A stretch of DNA of 39,922 nucleotides from Myxococcales bacterium. GTDB lineage: Bacteria; Myxococcota; Myxococcia; Myxococcales; Myxococcaceae. Position numbers and translations under genes: made by a program. Each line of letters starts with the position of its first letter. Position 1 is the first letter of the stretch. The stretch lies in NCBI GenBank assembly GCA_003153055.1, contig PMBV01000220.1, positions 1 to 39,922 on the forward strand. The letters run 5' to 3'. The notes under the pieces are model-generated. The model saw nothing but the letters and a program-made list of their open reading frames with translations, searched no databases and was not told the DNA's origin. Shown here one piece after another: positions 35,088-39,922 of this stretch.

Positions 35088-36350
35088 TCACCGGCCGGGC
35101 GGGTTGGTCAGAACGACGACCGCCTGCCGGGCAGCCTCTGGGCTCACCGACGCCGCATCGAGTGAGCCGAGCGCGCGGGCGACGTCGCCCTGACGCGCGG
35201 GGTCTTGGAGGACGGCGGCATTCTCTGCCAGGGCATTCAAGAGCTTCCCCGTGAGCTCGTCGAGGGCCGGGCGGAGGTCCTTGGCCAGGTCAGGCGCACC
35301 CTCGAAGGGGCCGGCCTTGGCGCTCGTCCACTGAGCGAAGAGGCCACGTTGCACGGTCTTCGAGGCTTCGATTTGCGCGCGGAAGAAGGATTCCACCCAG
35401 GCAGATGGGAGCCCCACGGCTCGGGCTCTCTGGCCGAGGCCGTCGATGATGCGCTGCTCGCGGGGCAGGTCTTCGATGGGCGCCTTGGTGTTCCACTTGG
35501 CGCGGGCGACGTCGCGAGCGAGGAGTAGTCGGGCGTCGATCAACTGGCGCAGTCGCTCCAGGCCCCAGGGGAACGCGAGCCAGCGGTCGGTGGCCTCGTG
35601 AACCGCTCCCTTGGAAATGGCCTGGCGCAGCCATTGGTCCACGAACGCCGCCAGGGCGAAGTCGCGTTGCATGAGCACGGCCTTCTCCGAGACGTCGAAG
35701 GGGGCCTCAGGGTGCACGGCGCAGAGCCCTGGGTGGAGCCGCTGCTGCAGCCGGGCCTCGATGGCGTCGGTGACCATCACGTCGGCGTCCCCAGCGGCCA
35801 GGCGCTCGAAGACGGTCAGGTTGTCGGAGGCGACGGTGAGCTGGGCATGGGGCGCATGGGCTCGAGCGAAGCGCTCGTTGGTGCCACCTGGGTTGACGAT
35901 GAGCCTGACGGTCGGGCGGTCGATGTCGGCGAGGGTCTGGAAGTGGGTTCGGTGCTCGCAGCGCGTGATGGGCGTCTTGCCGTCGCGCAGGTAGGGCATG
36001 GAGAAGACCCCGACCCTCTGGCGTTCGAAGGTGATGGACACGCCACTGAGGGCGACGTCGAAGGCGCCTGAGCGAAGGTCCTCGAGGAGCTTGGGCCAGC
36101 TCGTGGGAACCAGCTCGAGCGTGACTCCGAGGGCTGCGGCGAGGTCGCTGGCGAGCTCGATGTCCAGGCCGATGAAGTCGTGGGTCCTCCCGAGCCGGAA
36201 GCTGAAGGGCTGGTAGTCGCCGGTGGTGCCAACCTTCAGGGTTCCTCTCGAGAGGATGTCGTCGAGGCGGCTCGTGGCGGGTTGAGCCTGGGCTCCGCAG
36301 GTTGCGAACAGCACCGCCGCGAAGAGAGAGATGGTGGGGCGGGAGGTCAT
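35088..36350 (-). CDS. Secreted cyclohexadienyl dehydratase fused to AroQ-type chorismate mutase
   Basis: 420 residues with a signal peptide (MTSRPTISLFAAVLFATCGAQA). Residues 25-270 match the periplasmic-binding-protein-like PheC closely: VGTTGDYQPFSF, VPTSWPKLLEDL, PYLRDGKTPIT, RLIVNPGGTNERFARAH and LCAVHPEAPF. From about 280 a secreted chorismate mutase (AroQ-gamma-like) follows: LRQLIDARLLLARDVARAKW, PREQRII, SFFRAQIEASKTVQ. Together they could turn chorismate to prephenate and then phenylpyruvate (or arogenate to phenylalanine) outside the cytoplasm. ATG at 36350 begins the signal; the open frame upstream is low-complexity. It converges with atpF. Confidence 0.9.
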   Translation of the reverse strand: MTSRPTISLFAAVLFATCGAQAQPATSRLDDILSRGTLKVGTTGDYQPFSFRLGRTHDFIGLDIELASDLAAALGVTLELVPTSWPKLLEDLRSGAFDVALSGVSITFERQRVGVFSMPYLRDGKTPITRCEHRTHFQTLADIDRPTVRLIVNPGGTNERFARAHAPHAQLTVASDNLTVFERLAAGDADVMVTDAIEARLQQRLHPGLCAVHPEAPFDVSEKAVLMQRDFALAAFVDQWLRQAISKGAVHEATDRWLAFPWGLERLRQLIDARLLLARDVARAKWNTKAPIEDLPREQRIIDGLGQRARAVGLPSAWVESFFRAQIEASKTVQRGLFAQWTSAKAGPFEGAPDLAKDLRPALDELTGKLLNALAENAAVLQDPARQGDVARALGSLDAASVSPEAARQAVVVLTNPPGR

Positions 36351-36992
36351 GGGAGGCCGCGAGAATACACGCGATGACGGTGCCCCAGGAGGTGCGGGGC
36401 GGCGGCCCAGACTCCGCTCTGAGGATCTGGAGCTGGCTCGCTGGGCCGGAGCCGCTGGACCACTGGCCAGTCGCTCATCTTCTTTGCCGCCTTCATCCGA
36501 TGCTCGACAAGCCCCATCGCTCTCGGTCGGCTGCTCCCTCTCGCCCACGTCCTGTCATCACGGAGTACTGATTCGTACGCCGTGATGACACGCTTGGGAC
36601 CTCTCCCCCGCCGAGGAGGGCCTCCGAGCCCCGCCCTTCGACCCTCGACGCGAGGTCCGTGGCTCGCAGGGGTGAGGGCCAAATGGAAGAGCAGCTTCCA
36701 TCCGGGACGTCGAGGCCGGGCCACCTGGCAGCCGTGAGACTTGCAAGGCCTCGATGCCCGAGCTCTTCGCCCGTTGGGCGAGGCCTTCCCTCGACAACAC
36801 CGCCTTCGAGCGGAGTTCGGGCGGCGGATAGCGACGCGGACGCGAGCGCCCTGGGGAGGCGGTGGGCGCGATGGTTGGGGGGCGATGCTTCCCCTCGGCC
36901 TCGGGCTGATTCTCTGGTTCGACGGGCGAAGCCGCCTGTTCTTCAAAATAGACATCCCCCGCGACAAGCTCCAGAAGCTGTGGGAGTTGTAC
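36351..36992. other. Intergenic region with repeat copy D
   Basis: About 640 bases without a gene I can support. 36554 to about 36740 is repeat copy D. 36800-36992 reads in one forward frame into the DUF4190-like gene but lacks a ribosome site before 36984. Confidence 0.5.
36554..36740. repeat. Dispersed composite repeat, copy D with complete hairpin
   Basis: It begins with the hairpin GTCATCACGGAGTAC-TGATTC-GTACGCCGTGATGAC (15-base arms, one mismatch, 36554-36589). Then come CCGAGGAGG, the CCTCCGAGCCCC block of copy A, and the GAGGTCCGTGGCTCGC ... CCAAATGGAAGAGC block, with an intact ATGGAAG-AGCAG-CTTCCAT hairpin near 36682-36700. It lacks the middle blocks that define copies B and C. Confidence 0.65.
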
Positions 36993-37217
36993 ATGAACAA
37001 CCCGGTCGCCCGGGCGGGTTACCTGTTGTCGTTCCTCAGCCTGGTGCTCGGGCCGGTGGCGCTTCTCTCAGTTCCCCTCTGCATCGTGGGCCTCCGCCGG
37101 GTGGACCCAGCCAGCCACCCGCCTCAGGGCCGCAGGGGCCAGGCCATCACCGGGCTGGTGCTGTCCGCCGTCGGGCTCGCCGTCTTCGTCGCCCTCGTCG
37201 TCACGCTCCGCGCCTAA
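36993..37217 (+). CDS. DUF4190-like small membrane protein
   Basis: 74 residues: two helices (AGYLLSFLSLVLGPVALLSVP and AITGLVLSAVGLAVFVALVV) separated by LCIVGLRRVDPASHPPQGRRGQ, the pattern of DUF4190 proteins. GGGAG lies seven bases before ATG at 36993, which favours it over an ATG at 36885. Function unknown. Confidence 0.7.
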   Translation: MNNPVARAGYLLSFLSLVLGPVALLSVPLCIVGLRRVDPASHPPQGRRGQAITGLVLSAVGLAVFVALVVTLRA

Positions 37218-37333
37218 TCGAGTCGCCTGGATCGGTGGACCTTTCAATATCTCCGCGATGGATTTCGGCCCGTCGACCGCGGCCCCCGTTGTTATGGACA
37301 GGCGCTGGGCGCTTGGGTAGGCGGGCCCGCCTC

Positions 37334-38509
37334 ATGCTCCGACCATCGCGCCTGACCTTGTTGGTGGTCCTCTCCTTCGCGGCTCCTGCCTCGGCCGATG
37401 CCGATGCCGATTCGGCGGACAGCGCCTCGAACCCAGTGGTCGGGCTCTTACCAAAGGAGGCCATCCGCAAGGTCATCCACGCCAACCGGAACCAGTTTCG
37501 CTCCTGTTTCGTGAGCCAGCTCGACCGATTTCCCACGCTTGAGGGAAAGGTCGCCATTCGGTTCATCATCAGCGCGGCGGGATCGGTCTCCGAGTCTTCG
37601 GTCGCCTCGTCGACGGTGAACAACGCCGAGCTGGAGGCCTGCGTGGCCGCGCGGGTGCAGCGGTTGGACTTCCCCAAGCCAGAGGGTGGCGGCATCGTCA
37701 TCGTCACGTACCCCTTCACCTTCGGTCAGTCGCCCTCTCCACCAAGCGGCCCGGGGACCAGCGCCTCGTACGACGGCTCGGGGCAGGGCGTGCGAGGTGG
37801 GCTGGGCCTGCGAGGCTCGGGCATCGACCAGCGAGCTCAGGCCGCGGGCCCGTCCCCCGTCGCGCCCCCACCTCGGCCGTCCAGGCGGCCCCCCAGCGGC
37901 TTGAGTGGGGGGCTTCGGCTCGGCTACGCGCTTCCCGTGGGTGACTTCGCCCAGCTACAAAGCGGCCGTACGGAGCCGCTCTCGGAGGAGTTCCACGGGC
38001 AGATCCCCTTCGTGCTCGAGGCGGGCTACCGCTTCGCCAGGTACTTCACCGCGGGAGCGTACCTGCAGGCCGGCTACCCGTTTCTGGTGACGACGGGCCA
38101 GGGGATCGCCGCGACCGAGTGCCACCTCGCGGGCATCGCCAGCTGCAGCGGCAACGCCGTGCTGAGGACGGGACTCCAGCTCTTCTTCTCGTTCACTCCC
38201 GACGCCACCTTCCAGCCCTGGGTCGGCGTCGGCGCGGGGTACGAGGAGGTCATCTACGTGCTCAAGGACGGGCACGGCGGCTCGGCCTCTATCCACTACT
38301 CGGGATGGGAGCTGCTCAACCTCGAGCTCGGGCTGGACATCCAGGCGATCCCGGGCATTGCCTGGGGGCCGTATGTCGCTGGGAGCCTCGGCCAGTACTC
38401 CACGGTCGAGTTCGCCAATGGCGACAGCACCGTCGGCACCATCACCATCGGCAGCCAGAAGCTCCACGGGTGGCTGCAGTTGGGCCTTCGAGTGCGCCTG
38501 GGAACCTAG
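37334..38509 (+). CDS. AgmX/PglI C-terminal-domain protein fused to a beta-barrel
   Basis: 391 residues with a signal peptide (LTLLVVLSFAAPASA). Residues 34-135 read as the AgmX/PglI C-terminal domain, a TonB-C-like fold: LLPKEAIRKVIHANRNQFRSC, GKVAIRFIISAAG and VQRLDFPKPEGG. A Ser/Pro/Gly linker follows, then from about 195 an outer-membrane barrel-like region (GLRLGYALPVGDFAQL ... GWLQLGLRVRLGT). TonB-C-type domains usually touch partner proteins, and myxobacterial AgmX is linked to gliding, but this protein's role is unknown. Confidence 0.8.
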   Translation: MLRPSRLTLLVVLSFAAPASADADADSADSASNPVVGLLPKEAIRKVIHANRNQFRSCFVSQLDRFPTLEGKVAIRFIISAAGSVSESSVASSTVNNAELEACVAARVQRLDFPKPEGGGIVIVTYPFTFGQSPSPPSGPGTSASYDGSGQGVRGGLGLRGSGIDQRAQAAGPSPVAPPPRPSRRPPSGLSGGLRLGYALPVGDFAQLQSGRTEPLSEEFHGQIPFVLEAGYRFARYFTAGAYLQAGYPFLVTTGQGIAATECHLAGIASCSGNAVLRTGLQLFFSFTPDATFQPWVGVGAGYEEVIYVLKDGHGGSASIHYSGWELLNLELGLDIQAIPGIAWGPYVAGSLGQYSTVEFANGDSTVGTITIGSQKLHGWLQLGLRVRLGT

Positions 38510-38571
38510 CCTAGCAGCGCCAGAGGGCGAGGCACCTTGGTTCTTGGCTGCGACTGGGTTGTGAAGGGGCC

Positions 38572-39051
38572 CTACCGGCTGGCGACTACCCCGAGACCCG
38601 CGGAGGGGCTGTCGACCATCACCGGCACTCCCCCGCACCTCGTCGCGAGCACTCGGCAGAATGCCACCGCGTCGATGCGATGCACCCGCGGACCCGTGAT
38701 GCCCTCCGGGTGAAGCCACCGAGGCTCGCGCCCCGAGTAGTAGTCGTCGCCGGCTTTGACCCCGTACACCACGTCGCCGGGGAGGTGCGCCGCGAAGCCG
38801 ATGACCGCCGTCGATGCCTCGTCTGCTTGGGTCCACTCGGCCAGATGAATCGTGCGGTCCCCCAGCCGCAGCTCGAGCGGAAGACGCCCCACGTCTGACC
38901 CTTGAATCTGCACGCAGTGCGGAGGAGTCGGCCCCTTCTGCACCACCACCGCTGGACAGGCCTGCCCTCCAGTCGGAACCGAGGCCACACTCTCGCTCGC
39001 CAGACACCCGGTCATCACCAGATACCCAAGGCTCATCATGAGAACGCGCAC
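38572..39051 (-). CDS. Hypothetical lipoprotein
   Basis: About 159 residues. A lipobox Cys follows a hydrophobic stretch (SLGYLVMTGC). The mature part includes four or more cysteines (QACPAV, PHCVQIQG, VAFCRVLATRCGG). GTG at 39051 has GGAGG five bases upstream and is preferred over ATGs at 39039 or 39078. No family recognised. Confidence 0.65.
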   Translation of the reverse strand: MRVLMMSLGYLVMTGCLASESVASVPTGGQACPAVVVQKGPTPPHCVQIQGSDVGRLPLELRLGDRTIHLAEWTQADEASTAVIGFAAHLPGDVVYGVKAGDDYYSGREPRWLHPEGITGPRVHRIDAVAFCRVLATRCGGVPVMVDSPSAGLGVVASR

Positions 39052-39245
39052 AAGAACCTCCGCCCGGACAAGAAGCATTCGCTGGGCCAGTGCTGCGCGA
39101 ACCTTGATCCAACTGGTTGGGCCCCGCGTGTGTTGCTAACGAGAGGCGTTGGGGTGTGCCATCGCGTATTCAGTGCCCACTCGTGGTGGCAGGCGCGGTG
39201 GATCGACGCGCGGTCCAGCGAGCCCCGAACCCCCCGTACAGGTAA

Positions 39246-39922
<677 letters not shown>

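Noticed and set aside
36659..37333. N-terminal extension of the AgmX/PglI-domain gene
   Set aside because: It overlaps the repeat and the DUF4190-like gene, and a signal peptide begins exactly at the ATG at 37334.

Overview
This is a GC-rich chromosome segment, about two-thirds G+C by eye. Its gene content points to a myxobacterium or a close relative (Myxococcota). It has a Ser/Thr kinase with the HRDLSPxN catalytic loop common there, an AgmX/PglI C-terminal-type domain, a PilZ protein, an NtrB/NtrC-like pair with the sigma-54 GAFTGA motif, many small lipoproteins and beta-barrels, and dispersed non-coding repeats. The exact genus cannot be read from this window.

Layout, left to right. 1-489 is a repeat-rich gap. 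490-6279 (minus) is a tightly coupled five-gene operon: fatty acyl-AMP ligase, extended SDR, acyl carrier protein, acyl-CoA dehydrogenase and B12-binding radical SAM enzyme. It looks like a compact route that activates an acyl chain onto an ACP and then oxidises, reduces and radically modifies it. 6448-8230 (plus) holds a lipoprotein with a cytochrome-c-like CX3CH motif, a putative degenerate secretion-ATPase-like protein and an RsuA-family pseudouridine synthase. An HPr gene (8257-8532, minus) follows. 8597-11992 (minus) is an operon of a zinc-ribbon DUF4178-type membrane protein, an unlisted 53-residue protein, a DUF350 protein and a beta-barrel-like protein. A GT1 glycosyltransferase (12059-13270) ends that block, and about 1 kb of repeats follows.

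14354-19258 contains a Cys-rich lipoprotein, a minus-strand group (DUF302, Ap4A phosphorylase-like ATP adenylyltransferase, a 66-aa protein, a Cache-HAMP sensor without an output domain), a DUF5680 lipoprotein and an outer-membrane protein. 19564-22447 is a histidine kinase plus sigma-54 activator, followed by phosphoglycerate mutase. 23348-25088 is a visibly lower-GC island with two overlapping DUF488 genes. They are preceded by a gene that reads as a dual-OB-domain protein but carries two in-frame stop codons. Next come an aminotransferase, a Ser/Thr kinase and a divergent TetR / FAD-oxidoreductase pair with a perfect palindrome between them. After these lie a PilZ protein and three small hypothetical genes.

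32353-35074 encodes the F0 part of ATP synthase (AtpZ/AtpI-like proteins, a, c, b). The F1 beta gene begins only at 39330 and runs off the window. The delta, alpha and gamma genes are not between them. Instead there is a secreted cyclohexadienyl dehydratase fused to a chorismate mutase (a periplasmic phenylalanine-route enzyme), a repeat copy, a DUF4190-like protein, an AgmX/PglI-domain beta-barrel fusion and a lipoprotein.

The best candidates for something undescribed are the five-gene acyl-modifying operon, the doubly interrupted dual-OB/DUF488 locus, the dehydratase-chorismate mutase fusion, and the hairpin-bearing dispersed repeat. All functional calls come from reading motifs; no database search was possible.
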